Translations under genes and position numbers: made by a program
Part shown: one piece after another, positions 10,611 to 22,640 of the stretch
Position numbering within the stretch: the stretch's first letter is position 1
How the letters are laid out: each line of letters starts with the position of its first letter
The notes under the pieces: generated by a model
What the model saw: the letters and a program-made list of their open reading frames with translations, nothing else
Told to the model about the DNA's origin: nothing
Databases searched by the model: none
Source: Symsagittifera roscoffensis
Lineage: Eukaryota > Xenacoelomorpha > Acoela > Convolutidae
DNA length: 64,000 bases
Assembly: GCF_963678635.1 (NCBI RefSeq)
Contig: NC_087063.1
Span: 43,354,759-43,418,758 of the forward strand
Direction of reading: 5' to 3'

Positions 10611-11520
10611 TGTGACATTCAGCCAGAATGGACCAAAATGCAAATTCAGCAGATTCGGAATTTTAGCAGCGAACCTTCCGAATTGACGGTTTTAAGTGAT
10701 TAACAACGTTATTGGGACGATTAGTAAAACGGTGAAGGTCAAAATATTGTGGTATTTAGAAATTTTAAAAATTCGAAGTATGACGTCATATTTCTGAGAA
10801 ACGTCAGAAATGGCCAATTTAGAGAAAAAGCCGAAGAAAAACACAACAACATCAGTTGCGATAGCGATAACAACGGAAATTGTGATTGAGAAGCAACAAC
10901 AGATTGCAGGAATAGCAGAGACCGTTCCTAGTTGCAACTATTGTGTCGCTACAATAGTTGCAAGGCGGTTGTGAAAAACGGTGAAGGGTGGAAGACAGCC
11001 TTCCGTAAGGAAGATAAGAGCCTTATTTCCCCGGATTCAGGAATCCGGAGGGTTCTCGGGACTGGAACTTTTATTAACTTATATAAACTTTTAGCTTCCC
11101 TATTATGTCCTGAATTGAATTTAATTAACATATGAATTCATTCTGCTAATATGAGAAGCTAGGAGTTGGGGGAAAGGGTTGATCCATCTCCGATGGAGAT
11201 GATGATTTTATCTACTGAACAAAAACAATAATAATTCAATAAATAGTAGTAGCCCTGATTTTAGGAGTGTCCTCGTGGTCTGGGGATACTGAGACCCAGC
11301 CATGAGCTCACTATTTCTGCATGTAATCTAGTTAATTTGAGTGTTTTGACCAAAGCCGAAAGCAGTAAAGTTTTTGTCGACCCGATGTTAGAAAGACCAC
11401 CGAAAGTACTGGCTTGGTAGAGACGGTTAAAAGCATGTAAAGCTCTGTTTAGACGTTGGCCAGTCGTCTTAGGACTTAGTTTTATTTTCCGTCGATATGT
11501 ATCTTCCGGGCGAATGTTAC
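10611..11520 (+). repeat. 3' LTR of copy A, truncated
   Basis: It begins with TGTGACATTC, like the LTR of copy F at 49805 and of copy B at 13200 on the minus strand, and stays alignable with F up to GGGCGAATGTTAC at about 11520. There the match stops and unrelated sequence starts. It carries the inverted repeat at 10932-10963 and several copies of the CCGGAAGG-like motif. It represents roughly the first quarter of a 3.6-kb LTR. Confidence 0.8.
10932..10963 (+). other. Covarying LTR hairpin (copy A)
   Basis: TTGCAACTATTGT, a 6-base loop, then ACAATAGTTGCAA: a perfect 13-bp inverted repeat about 320 bp into the LTR. Copies B, E1 and E2 have TTGTAACGATTGT-type arms with both arms changed in step, so pairing is preserved. 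It could be an RNA structure in the transcript or a palindromic protein-binding site. Confidence 0.7.
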
Positions 11521-11868
11521 AACTTTTGTGTCGAATTACAATCGCGGGAAAGTAGTCGAAACAACAGCGGGAAATAGCTATTCGCAATTTCCAGATTTAA
11601 GATTACACGAGAGTAGAGCTGTCTCATTCGAAACAGAAGGCAGAGCGATCGCGAGTAAAAAAGATATCAATTAGAAGTGGACCAGAGTGAACCTTCGGTG
11701 GAAAGGTGGACAAGCGAATTCTCCCAATGGTCCAGAACTAAAACTTGTTTCTTGAGTTAAGACTGACTTATTAAAAACTTGAGTTAAACTTGATTATCCA
11801 TTAAGGAGTTAAACTTGATTATCCTTACTTTTAATGCCCGAAGCTTAGTGAACTCAAGTAGGCGCACG
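11521..11868. other. Unassigned 348-bp stretch between two element ends
   Basis: No match to any element part in the window was found. It separates the truncated LTR of copy A from the truncated, oppositely oriented LTR of copy B. It holds a 19-bp direct repeat, GAGTTAAACTTGATTATCC, at 11781-11799 and 11806-11824. It may be host DNA or an unseen part of the element. No gene is evident. Confidence 0.5.
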
Positions 11869-12112
11869 TACTACTCAGGATATGACCAGACAGCCAATCC
11901 TACCACCCTTCCTGGTACGTGAATTTTCGGTCTTGACTAGGTTAAAAAGCTATTCATTGGAATCCGGAAGGCTTCCGCGTTCCGAACTACCCATCCGGCC
12001 CCGGTGGTTAGGGCCTTGTTATGAGCATCCGCTCGACACGAAGTGCTCGTTAACGTTTCTGCCGTTCATGATGTTAAAAAAGAATAAAACCCAGGAGCGC
12101 CATAAAAAACAT

Positions 12113-12388
12113 CTATGTAACATTCACCCTGAAGTACATATTGACAGAAAATAAAGCTAGGTTCTAAAACGACTGGCTAGCGTCTAAACACAGCTCTACA
12201 TGCTTTTCAGTAATGAGGTCATGGGAGAGGCGATCATGACGTTACTTTCGGCCATGACCGAGGTAGAAACATCAGTGCAGCGACACTTCACTATGTAACA
12301 TTCGCCCGGAAGATACATATCGACGGAAGACAAAACTAAGTCTTAAGACGACTGGCTAACGTCTAAACAGAGCTTTGCATGCTTTTCA
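12113..12388 (-). repeat. Local duplication inside LTR of copy B
   Basis: About 97 bp containing CTATGTAACATTC to GCTTTTCA occurs twice (12113-12209 and 12291-12388), separated by 81 bp with no counterpart in the other LTRs. The two copies have diverged, so the event is not very recent. Confidence 0.6.
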
Positions 12389-12857
12389 CCGTCTCTACCA
12401 AGCCAGTTCTTTTGGTGGTCTTTCTAAGATCTGGTCGACAAAAAAACGTTACTGTTTCCGGCTTCGATCAGAACGCTCTAATTAACATAATTATATGCAA
12501 AATTAGTGAGCTCATGGCTGTTTCTCAGTATCCCCAGACCACGAGGTCACTCCTAAAAATAGGGCTACTACTTATTTACTATATAATACTTTTGTTTTTG
12601 TTCAGTAGATAAAAATCATCATCTTCATCGATTATGGATCAACCCTTTCCCTCAACTCCTAGCTTCGCATAATCTGAAAACGAATTTGGATGTAAGTAAT
12701 TCAATTCAGGACATCTCAAGGAAGCTAAAAGTTTGTAAAATAAGTTATTCCCCGAGACCCTTCCGGATTCTGTAATCCGAAGAAGTAACGTCCTTATTTC
12801 TTTCCGGAAGGCTGGACACGTCGTCTCAACACCCTTCCTGGTTCTCTTGAATTGCTT

Positions 12858-12889
12858 CGTAACGATTGTATTTGCACAATCGTTACAAC
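12858..12889 (-). other. Covarying LTR hairpin (copy B)
   Basis: Arms GTAACGATTGT and ACAATCGTTAC flank a 6-base loop in the same LTR position as the hairpin of copy A, with the second arm type. One outer pair is broken in this copy. Confidence 0.65.
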
Positions 12890-13200
12890 TCGGAATGATT
12901 TTTGATAATCCTATTCTTTGTTCAATCTCGATCAGTTTCACACAATTTCCGTTTTTGTGGTTTTCACTGAGACTTCTGTCGTTCTGTTTTCGCAGTTTCA
13001 GTTGGTGCGAAACATAAAAAAGTTATGCCCAAATCGAAATTTTAAAAAGTAACATGTTAATCAAAACTAACCCCACCCGATTCGTCTAATCGTTCAATTA
13101 GCGTCACTAATCTATAAAAACCATCAATTCTCTCGGTCAGATGTTCCGATAAAAACTTGAATACGAAATTGCGTTTTGTCCATGCTGGTCGAATGTCACA

Positions 13201-13987
13201 TACTCCTTGGACAGCCCGGTCAATGTCCTCATTGAGTCTCGTAGTCTTCATCAAAATGATACAGTGCCATCAAACAGAATTTACAAAATGCATGAAATCA
13301 CTTTTATCCTCGTCATATCGACTCAATGCAAATTACAAATGGCATCATATTACACTATTACCTCCTTCCAAATTCAATCACTAATCTGCACTTTCGAAGA
13401 TATAACTCAAGATAAAACATTTTTTCTGACTTCTAATGTCTATGTCCCGATTTAAAACTTTTCCTCCTAGGTTTAAAAAGTGTTGGGACGCAGGACGGTC
13501 CTGCCAACCAACAAACTAAAATTAACCTACTATGCTTCTTCCCTTCAAAAATTTAGTTGTTATTGGTCCTGAATATTAAAATTAAGAAACTCGGTGGTTA
13601 GAAGGAACAATGAAAAATAATCTCCCTCTTCAAGGGATTACCCAATCCTTTCATATCACCACAAAGTGATCAGTCATCTTTGTTGATTAAAAACCATCAT
13701 GCAGGCTGGAATATTTAATATACTCCCCACTCAAGCCTTTCTAAATAATTAGAAGGTGTCTCTAAAGCCACTAACTAAAATCATAACGCAAATTTATAAC
13801 TGCAACAAATTTTTTAATCTTCAAAATCAACTAAATGTTTTCTTATCAGTTTCAATTGCAAACTTAGTTGCTTTGTTTCTCATTTGAGTTTTTCTCACAC
13901 ACAAAACAATTCTGAGTTTTAACGTCTTCTCTTTCGTTGCTTTTTTGTTTCTTTCTTTGTTTTTGTCGTTTAGAAGTTCTAAAACTT
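13201..13987 (-). other. 3' UTR of copy B
   Basis: Minus-strand counterpart of 9773-10610. The purine tract TCCAAGGAGTA lies next to the LTR start at 13200. No coding potential was seen. Confidence 0.65.
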
Positions 13988-14967
13988 CTAAATTCTTCTA
14001 ATTTTTCTTCTTTTTGCATATTTCTGCGACATTGACTCCGCACTTTCAGTCTCAGTGTCTTGCAATACGTCGGTAGCTATTCTGACGCTGTTGGAGGCAG
14101 TCCTCCAACACTTTTGCTCTTCTACTCTTTGTTTGCAACAAGGTAGATGATCAACGCTAGTTTCTCTGTTTCGGCAGAAGCTGTTGTGGAGGCACAACGT
14201 CACGTTTCTCTACAAGTCTTTCTTTAACATCTCTTCTCTTTCTCTTCCGTCTCATTCACCTGTCCTAGAAGTCCTCTTCACTGCGGTGATTACTGCATTC
14301 CGATGAGTTACAAAAGCTCGCTTGAAAGATCCTACTCGAATGTCCAGCTGATACGCACTGTACACTCTGCTGTGCTTCGACTTATGCTTCTTGGCATACT
14401 CGTACAACCATGCAGTCATGTTGGCTCTTAACCATGGCATCAGTCGTCTTCTGGCCAATATCTTTTTCACTTCTATCGGAATGTTCAAGATTTTGCACGT
14501 TGTCTCAAAAAGATCTAAATCTTTTAGACAATACAATTCCTGCAATTGCTCTTTCGTAGGCATCTCTTGTCTATTGTTCTCTTTTATATGAGCTTCCAGC
14601 CATCGTATCGCCATCATAACTCCGACTATCACTATCGTTATGGGCTGTGATGAATCTGGTAAACCCATGAAGAGCAGCTCTCCACAGTTCCAGATCAACA
14701 ACAAATTACTACGCCCGGCGTACCACCATGTTTGTAGCTAGCAATGGCAGGGGATTTCATCATGTGTCGAAATGATGCTCCTCCAATTACGCTTTCGCGA
14801 CATTTCCAGTAGTGGTTCCAGTTCCATCAACACTCGGTGGACTTCATCATTCCCATCTACTGCATTGTAATCTGTGACTGTTGATCCTTTTTGCTTCTGT
14901 CTTTCAAAGTCACTGAAGTTCCCACTGGCGTATCCCATGAACTTCTTTCCCAGTATCGATTCTAATT
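13988..14967 (-). pseudogene. ORF4 C-terminal remnant (copy B)
   Basis: It encodes the last third of ORF4 in three pieces (about 14938-14738, 14704-14252, 14203-13988) and matches 8803-9772 of copy A closely. Stops and frameshifts separate the pieces. Its upstream side is fused to ORF2 sequence by a deletion. The C-terminal extension with the Cys pairs (LPCCKQ, CRNRE) is kept, as in A, but is absent from E1/E2. Confidence 0.7.
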
Positions 14968-15403
14968 CCTCTTTGGTGGCACGGCTGCTCTCAGTTGTGA
15001 ACTAGACGAGGCAGCCTCGCTGTTCATTTCCTGATGCATTTTTCTCAGACCAGGACTAGGCTTGGTTGGCAGAAGCATCTCACCTGGTTGGTAGGTCCTA
15101 GAACTTCCCATTCCAGGCTCGTTCGCCAAGTCACTTCCTGAGAGAGCGTCGTTTTCCCAGCTCATTACCCTCATATTTGGGCGGTCTAGTACTCCTCTTT
15201 TTCCATATGCGGCCATCAACCTTTTTATGGTCCCCACCGTTATTATGCCCTAAGATGTTATTCAAGGCGACCAGCAACATGACTACCTCTGGGTCCTCCA
15301 GAGCGAAGTCTCGATCGATCAGCCGACGACAGATCGCATCTATCATCGGTCCTACATATGCCTGCGCTAGGTCCATCAATTCATTCAAATCGAAGTTGAC
15401 CAT
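14968..15403 (-). pseudogene. ORF2 N-terminal remnant (copy B)
   Basis: It encodes the start of ORF2 (NFDLNEL, then YVGPMIDAI, RDFALEDPEVVMLL) from an ATG at 15403, with a frameshift near 15220. At about 14970 it joins ORF4 sequence; both parental sequences have a similar AAAGAGG/AAAGGAGG stretch at the join. The coiled coil and the SGNH hydrolase are lost. Confidence 0.7.
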
Positions 15404-15808
15404 TTCGTTAAATTCGGTTTGATTATCAGTTTGTGTCAATTGAAATCCGATGAATGATTAAATGATCAATCAGGATCTAGAAAAGAGGTCACGAATCTCA
15501 CATTTGTCAAATTTATATCTAATCTTTAATTTTGTTTTAAAATTTATATAAAACAGTCAGATAAAAAGATTTCGATCTTAAAATATATTAAAATCAGTTT
15601 ATTGCTAAAATTTTGGAATTCGACCTAAGAACGGACAGTCCAAACTTTGGATCTATTCCTAAGATCGTCATTCGATTATTCATGGTCACTAATGCCTTCT
15701 TACCCAGGGCTTAATAACATAACACATAAAACAAAACATATCACACACAATGCATACAACACACTTAGTATGACACCTTCCTGCATGCAACCTAAACTCA
15801 GCCTATAC
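15404..15808 (-). promoter_or_regulatory. Spacer before ORF2 with splice-site-like signal (copy B)
   Basis: Counterpart of 573-990. On the minus strand GACCTCTTTTCTAG, followed by ATCCTGATTGATC, ends at 15477, about 75 bases before the ORF2 ATG. This is the third copy to keep the pyrimidine-AG signal. Confidence 0.5.
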
Positions 15809-17229
15809 TCAAATAAAATTTCTTATGTAAGTGTACTTGTATGTTATATCATAAAAGATTACGTGTATCAGTGCGTACAGCTCCCGTGGATGCAGTCGTC
15901 CTCGGTTCGGGTCGTATACTGGAAGCGATAGTTCCTTAACCTCCCTCTCCACAAGGAAGTCTCTCAGTCTCGTCAAGGACAAGATTAGGTTTTCCGGGTC
16001 CACATGCTGCTTCTCCGTCGCCCTCGTCACCAAGAAGCATAAATACTTTCCCGGTAAATGCGATGTCGCCGGAGGTAGGCTGCTACGCCTCCTATTCCTA
16101 ATCTTTGCTTCCAAAGGAATTCTATGATTTTGTATTCTCTTTTAAAATCTGCTGCTAATGCTGTCCTAAAACTCATGTCCGCTGTGATCGCTATCGCACA
16201 TGTTCTATTTGTAAGTTTAAAATCGCTATCTGTCAAAATTATGCTACTTGAGTACTCATTTGGCAAGTTGAAATTTGACTCGACTACTCTCCCTTTGTCC
16301 AGTTTCTTAGGGTCCTCGCCTGTTTCTGATTCTAGATCACCTGTCTCTCTTGCTATTCTTAATTTTTATACTAATAGTTATACTAAGTTTTCAGTGTGGG
16401 TAAGTCCTACCCCCACTACCCGGACAAAAATATCCATCGACTTCCCGGATATTAAATCGAGGGTGGATGCAGGAAGGAGTAATTGCCCTTCCTGGGCAGC
16501 CCAGGAAGGATAATCTCTTTCGGTTTTTATGTATTTCATGCTCTCTCGGTCTACATTTTGAATCGTGACACTGGTCTCTTTCGGGTCCGACGTCATTTCG
16601 TTCAGCCATTCCAAGACACGCAGATTCGTCAAGTCTTGTTCGTAAGATTGCTGTTGCTCTTCGTCGAATTCTACCTCGGGTTTAGATCGGTCATCGATCC
16701 ACTCGTCGTAGCGGTCGTCAACTATGTCAATGTCTTGCGACACGGTTATTTCTACTAGACCCACCAATTCTTCCACTATCTTCTTCAGATCTATTCTCTC
16801 CACTACGAAGTCATCTCCGTAAGGATTGTATTTCTTCATGAGTTTTGTCCTTTCACCCTGTGGAGTCTGTATCGTAAACGAAAGATCTGGTTCCAATTTC
16901 TTGGGGACCTCCATCTGTTCGGGGTCTTGCCAGTCCTCTTCTGCATAGGGTAAGGTTTTATCATCTGCTTCAATCACCTCGATGGGATCCAGGTCCAGTG
17001 GTGGACTTGATCCTTCCTCTACGACCTCATTCCCATCATTTTTTCCCCTGGTGTCCTTCTCATTGACCTCACAGGCAGGGTCCATCATCAGATAATCCCC
17101 TTCTTCCATGTCTGCAGGTATACACCAGTCTTCCGTCGATGGGATGTGTGGCTTAATGTTTTCGTAGTGAGTGGCTCGGCTGGTACTCAGTCTATAAAAA
17201 CGAACCTCCTGGTGCCCTTCTGTAATCAT
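15809..17229 (-). pseudogene. GPY/F module, acidic linker and macrodomain (copy B)
   Basis: The frame begins with the end of the integrase GPY/F-type module (KWRGPFMI just upstream, then FYRLST and YENIKPH), followed by about 300 residues of acidic linker (LDLDPIEV, DDFVVERIDLKKI) to 16378. A break follows, then the start of the macrodomain (16266 to 16027) and its remainder in another frame (16114 to 15809). The macrodomain half reads KYLCFLVTRA, LSLTRLRDFL, ELSLPVYDPNRGRL. In all three copies that reach this point the macrodomain is the last part of Pol. Confidence 0.75.
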
Positions 17230-19104
17230 GAAGGGTCCCCTCCACTTCCTTAGGAGCTTTTTCGTTCCTTTCGGTGGTATAACGTTTTGAAATACCCATA
17301 CGTAGTCTCCTACCGAGTAAGCTTTTGCACCAGCAGCTTTTTTTAGCGAACCTTTTCCTCTGCTTTGCCTGCTGAGTGTTCCGTCTACACAAGTTGTTTA
17401 GTTCTTGTTGACGTCTAATCACATCCCTTACGTAGACTTGTGGTGATGTTTTCTTCCCCTCATTCTCTGGGTAAAAGAAAGTCAAGGGCAAAGACTTCTC
17501 GTGTCCGGTTAACATCATGTGTAGATTAACTCCCATGGTGGAGTGTTGCGTGCTGTTGTAAGCTCCCATTACCTGTGGAAGGTATCTGTCCCAATACAAT
17601 CGGCCATGTACCTGGAACAATATACCCTCAGCATCGAGACCAGCGTCAGATTTTGCCTTTCCACTAAGCCATTCGTCTGGGGATGGTATGTCGTGAAGTG
17701 AGCTTGAGCCACCTGTGAACGTCTCATGAGCTCTTTCGTAAGTTCTCCCACGAAAATTGTTTTGTTATCCGATTGAAACGTCATCGGACAACTATGTCTC
17801 GCTATACACGTATCGATTAGATGATCGCACGTCTCTTCTGCTGATGCAGTTATGCAGGGCACGGCCTCTGCATACTTCGTGAAGTGATATATCATGATCA
17901 AGACCCGATTATAGCCACTGTCTGTCATACATATTTTCTGGTGGTCGTTGAATTCAGATGACTCGATCGACTGCAAGGGAAATCGCAATTTTCTTGGATC
18001 CTTGACCTGTTGGCATGACAGACGTGCTGTTACCCACTTCTCGCATGCCTTCTTCATTCCAGGCCACTCAAAGCGCTTCAGGATCCTCTGGTATACTTTG
18101 TCGATTCCCTGATGGCTCATTTGATCATGCGACCTGAATAAAAGTTCTGTCTGATAGAGTTGCGGCAACACTATCGCGTTGTATTTGTACAGGACTTTGT
18201 CTTCTTTTCTTCTCTTACAAGCCACGATCCCGTCCTTGTTCAGATATAACCTTACCTCTGTTTGCATGAAATACTGTCTCAGAATGCGGTAACTGTCTTC
18301 CTCGAGGTCACCTTTGTCTGGTGTTCCATTTTTGATCCACCTTTTCAAGTTACTAGTCATGCGGTCATTTCTTTGTGCTCTTAGTAGGTCTAAGAGTCTG
18401 TATCTCGCCTTCAAGTACGTCTTCAAGACCCTCAAATGACTATTCGCTTCATCGGGCTGATGCGTGTCATCTTCCATCTTCAAGCACCAAATTTTCGCCA
18501 ATGGCTCTGTCTCTTGTCTGAAGGGTTGAAGATCAGTCCTGACTACTTCTTTCTGCGGCAACAAAGTCATCGATCGTTTCGATATGGCTATTGTTTCTAG
18601 ATCATCAGCTGCTATGTCAAAGACTGTTTCGCTACGTAGCAGGTAGCGATCACTGTCAGGGTCTTGAGATAACTCTCTGTCCAGGTGTCTTGCTCGAGTC
18701 TCCACTAGCAACGTGTGGATCGTTAGCTCTGACAATTTCGATCCTGTGTTCGAGTTCCTGTCTGAGTAAGTGTCAGTTTCTGAATTCTTCGAGTTGTCAT
18801 CAACGGAAGAATCTGTTACTGAGCATGTTTTTTCCTCGGGGTCAGTTTTGTGCGCTCTGCTCATCCATCTGAACTCCCCGGAAAAAATTTTATCCTCCAG
18901 GTCTTGTTCCTCACCTTGAACACTTTCCTCTACAGCTGACTCCCCAGATAAACTTTCTTGTCCCGGGTCTTGTTGATAAACTCGCTTATTCCCATCAACG
19001 ACCTTCTCCCCGGACAAACTTTCCTGCCCCAGTTTTTGTTCAACCTCTTCGCCTTTCTGATCCTGATCCTCAAAGGTGACGGTTTTCCTTTGTGTCCCTT
19101 TCAC
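17230..19104 (-). pseudogene. Linker and integrase (copy B)
   Basis: The N-terminal linker is Glu/Ser-rich and contains repeated ESLSGE-like units. The integrase follows: a His-His-Cys-Cys zinc module (SHDQMSHQGI to CQQVKDP), then the catalytic core with DHQK, FQSDN and NGLVERQ carrying the Asp-Asp-Glu positions. A few residues before the first Asp are missing compared with copy F, and Gly after the second Asp is changed to Lys. A frameshift near 17600 splits the end, which continues with YNSTQHST and RRQQELN. Confidence 0.75.
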
Positions 19105-21060
19105 GTGTTCTTTTCGTTTGTATGATTTACTTGCAAGACGTTTTGGGGTATCGAGGACACTAGTTGGTCAACTATTGTCCTACAATCCATTTCATTTATT
19201 TTGTGTTGACGTCTTGATAGCATAATCTTTACCTTCTCACGGACGGTAAGCGATGTCATGGCTGCTGCCCACTCGGGGTCATCTCTCGTCACTTTTCTCT
19301 CCAACAATTCACCCAGCATCCGCATCTCTTGCGGAGTGACCTGCACCGTTTTATCCAGCAATGAGAGGCTGTTTATGTTCATACGAGAGAGTTCCTGTTG
19401 GACCAGGTTCGAACGTAGCAACATATCCATAGGCACCGGGTCCTTTTTTTGATAAAATTTATATTTCCGCTGCCCTTTCAACCGTTAATTCGGGTTGTCC
19501 CGGAGTTGCATAGCCAGATTTTTCCAACCATCTCGTCAAGTGAAGCGCCTCATGAGTTTCCTTATTCAGAAAGGAGAACCCTTCCTTGATTTCCGCCTGA
19601 TTGGCTTGCTTCTGTTCAATTCTTTCATAAAACGCAGTCTTCTTGCTGAGGCTGTCAGCATTCTGATGTTTGTCACGAATCCTGTGCTCGATTATCATGT
19701 GGTAGCCGTCTAATCTGACTATCCACCGACCAATATAGCTCTGGTCCACTGAGTACGTCTTCAACCAGGATAACGCTCTATTTTCCACGCGTAACTTAAA
19801 GGGAGCGCTCCTTAAGTACGCGCGGTAATTCTCCACGAATGTGACCACTGCAAACATTTCTGCCTTTGGTGCCATATTTCAATTCAGTGTCACTCAACAC
19901 TTTACTGCCAGATGCAATGGGACGGAGAACTGTTCTCCCATTCCATTCCTGCTCCTGATGCAGTATTCCTGAGATGGCCACTACTGATGTTTCTGTGTCA
20001 AGAACATACATGCCTTTCTCTGTAGGCATGCCTAGCACTGGCGCTTCGCATAGTTCCCGCTTTATGTTCTCGAGGGCAGCTTGAGCTTTTTCGTTCCATT
20101 CGAACTTCTTTTCTTTGCTGCGCATCAGTTTCTGCATGGGGTACACCTTGTCTGCGTATCCTTTTATGAACTCACGGTAATAATTGACAAACCCTAGGAA
20201 GCTCATGAGTTGTGTGTCCGTTCTGGGAGCCTTCCATGTGGACACAGCCTCTACTGCTTCCGTGTCCGGTCTTACGCCACTTGCCTGTCCACCATTCTTC
20301 CCAGATACTTAATTGAATCCCTAAGGATTTCACATTTCGATGGTTTGCATTTCAAACCTGCTCTTTTCATGCAACCAAGCACCTTGGAAGACCACATCGA
20401 GCCAATCAATGTGGTCTTCCAAGGTGGGTGTTATCATGACCACGTCATCCACGTAACACATCACAAGGTTCCCGTACTTCTTCGTCACCTTGTCATCAGT
20501 CTTTGAAAAGTGGCCGTGGCGTTGCACAAGCCAAAGGGCATCCTCTTCCACTGGTAAAAACCCATTTCACATGCGAATCCGGTCTTTTCTCTGTCTTTCT
20601 TCCGCAGAGGGACCTGCCAGAAGGCAGAACCCAAGTCCAGTGAGGTGAAAAACTTGGCGTCACCAAGTTTCGCGAGGCTTTCGTCTATTCGCGGTAACGG
20701 GTACGTATCTTTTATTGTCACTGCCCTCAAGCAACAGAACCTGAGCTGTCCCTTCTTCTTGGCCATGACTAACCCGCAAGCCCAAGGCAATTTCAAGGGT
20801 TCTATCATATCGTACTCGAGCAACATTTCTATTTCCGCTCGGCACGCTTTCGATTTATGAGGCGTCATTCGCCTTGCGCCTTCCCTATGAGGATTGGCGC
20901 CTTCCTCTAATTCTATTTCGTGTTCGACGAGGTTGCAGCAACCAATATCTGCCTTATGTTTTGAAAATACGTCCGCATTCCGATTTAAAACTTCCGATTT
21001 AAATACGTTCCAGAAAATTCGAGCAGCTCTACAAACCGTCATCCGTTTCGGATTTCATTG
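19105..21060 (-). pseudogene. Reverse transcriptase and RNase H (copy B)
   Basis: RT motifs in order: DMIEPLKLPWACG, PLPRIDESL, TSLDLGSAFWQ, MPFGLCNATATFQ, YVDDVV at about 20450, then LGFVNYYREFIKGY, which is typical of Ty3/gypsy. RNase H follows with LDTETS, KAEMFAV and HQNADSLSKK. There is a 13-bp deletion just before the YVDD motif (after FQRLMT) that copy C shares and copy D lacks, plus several frame breaks. Confidence 0.8.
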
Positions 21061-22640
21061 AAAACAGTTTATTAAAAGATTTGAATTCATCAATTCTCTT
21101 TCAGTTTTTATCTTTGTCAGCATGATTCGGGCAGTCTTTCACATTATATCTCCTCAAGTTTTGTGTCTCCTCATTGTCGGTTTCCACGCTGGATTGTAAC
21201 CGTGGTGTCCAGTGTGTTCAACAACACACTGGCACACAGACCGTTTCGTGTTACTGAAAAGCTCCGGCCTAAAAGTACCGAGCTTTGACTTTGGGTTGGG
21301 TACCAGACAAACTTGTTTAATATCACTTAACGAATTTCAATTTCTCATCCTAAAAATTGTTATTACAGCTTGTCCCGTCTGTAGTTTTACCTTTCTATCT
21401 AAAACAATAGGTACCTTGTTTTCATCTGTTAATATTCTATTAATTGGTTTCTTAACATACTTCCGGTCCGGGTTTCTAATCCTTATTACGCCATTGTTCA
21501 AGTCAATCATCACATCGAAACTCCGGACAAAAGCACGGCCCAAGATGAATTGGTCTGAGTCGTCTTAGTTCTCAACCACCAGGAAGCTTATCCAAAGATC
21601 GCGTCCTCCCATGTGAAGGACCGTTATTGGTGTCCTTCCGGCCACGTAGACTGCTCCGCGGTTGGCGGCCGCCAATCTGAGGTTCGTTGGAATTAGATCT
21701 TCCCTCGCGAAGCCCATTCTTTCCCAAATCTTTTTTGGCGTCACACTTACCACTGCTCCTGTATCCAGTAGTCCTGTTACTCCAATTTTCTTTCCATTGG
21801 TGTCTAGCAGATGTGCAGTCTTATCTGCTTCGTACCCTATGCGTACTGCATCTTGCTCCATCATGGCATCGTGGCCGATTCTACGGACCGTGGGTTCCTC
21901 CTGACCCAAATAGATCTGTCCCATTTGGTCACTATCTGTTGTGACGTAGGTCCTAGTGTAGATACTTATCCCGTCAACATTCAACATCACTTGATAAGGT
22001 CCATAGACTTCCACGTAGCGCCAGAGGAGTTTCTCCGATAGAGGGCCACCCGTTGTCAACAACGCTTGCACAGCCCTCGACTCAGTGCGTGGCTCTACCT
22101 GTCTCAGATAATCTGCATTTGTGTCTAAATGCATCATAGTGAACTCTGAGGGTTCACTTAGGTCCCTGGTTGCCTGATGTCCCGCAACTGAAATTATTGA
22201 CTGTATTCTGCTTCCTTGTGGCACCATGCCGAACGTCTGCCCAGAGATCACGTTTAGTTTCATGCTCAAACTGCTTGGTGGTTTCGTTTCTTCAATCTCT
22301 AATGCCTCGAAGGCGTTTAGCATTTCCTGATTTTTATCATTCTTTAGTTCGAGTTTCACCTTTTGTTCGATCTCCTTCGTCATCAACTCCTGCTGGACTC
22401 TGTTTAAAACATCTCTCGCGGCTGCCCTATAGTCGATGTTGAAGGCATCTGCCGCCGTTACCGGTTCCGGTTCACGTATCTCTTCCGTTGCTGCCTGCAT
22501 CTTCTTTGTTGCCAGCTCTTGCGGTTTCTCCTTTCTGCGTGCCTCCGCTTCAATCAATAGGCAAGCCTTGCTGGCTTTAACACCCGATAAAGCTTCCTCA
22601 AGCCTTGGATGCTTGATGTCTGCCACAGCATCCCAAAATT
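21061..22640 (-). pseudogene. Protease and N-terminal Pol region (copy B)
   Basis: The aspartic protease is seen as LLDTGAVVSV (Ala in the usual DTGA/S place), with the second half FILGRAF and FDVMIDLNNG. A TAA where copy F has a Leu codon ends the frame at 21565; copy C has the same stop. Upstream is a region conserved in all copies (MKLNVISGQ, HLDTYADYLRQVE, YGPYQVMLNVDG) whose role I do not recognise. Downstream, the frame from about 21543 continues to the segment before RT. Confidence 0.75.

Larger units (their letters stand above)
1..11520 (+). mobile_element. Copy A: 3' half of giant Ty3/gypsy-type element
   Basis: This is the 3' half of the element in plus orientation: the end of Pol with its macrodomain, a spacer, ORF2, ORF3, ORF4, the 3' UTR, a purine tract and the first 910 bp of the 3' LTR. 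Positions 1-1408 match 62582-64000 of copy F with scattered differences, so they are two copies and not a circular overlap. The LTR is cut at about 11520. The 5' half lies outside the window. It is the only copy here that shows ORF2 to ORF4 in one piece, so it sets the downstream gene order of the family. Confidence 0.85.
11869..13200 (-). repeat. 3' LTR of copy B, truncated
   Basis: Reading on the minus strand it starts TGTGACATTCGACC at 13200 and is cut near 11869, a point equivalent to about 50980 in copy F. Its first 350 bp resemble the LTRs of E1/E2 rather than A/F, although the coding part of B is A/F-like, so the LTR is of a second type. It includes the hairpin at 12858-12889 and a local duplication (12113-12388). 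Confidence 0.75.

Noticed and set aside
21662-22041. Long plus-strand frames opposite the protease and Pol region (also near 27822 and 32916)
   Set aside because: They mirror the minus-strand Pol frames codon for codon and repeat wherever those are repeated; the minus strand shows real motifs.
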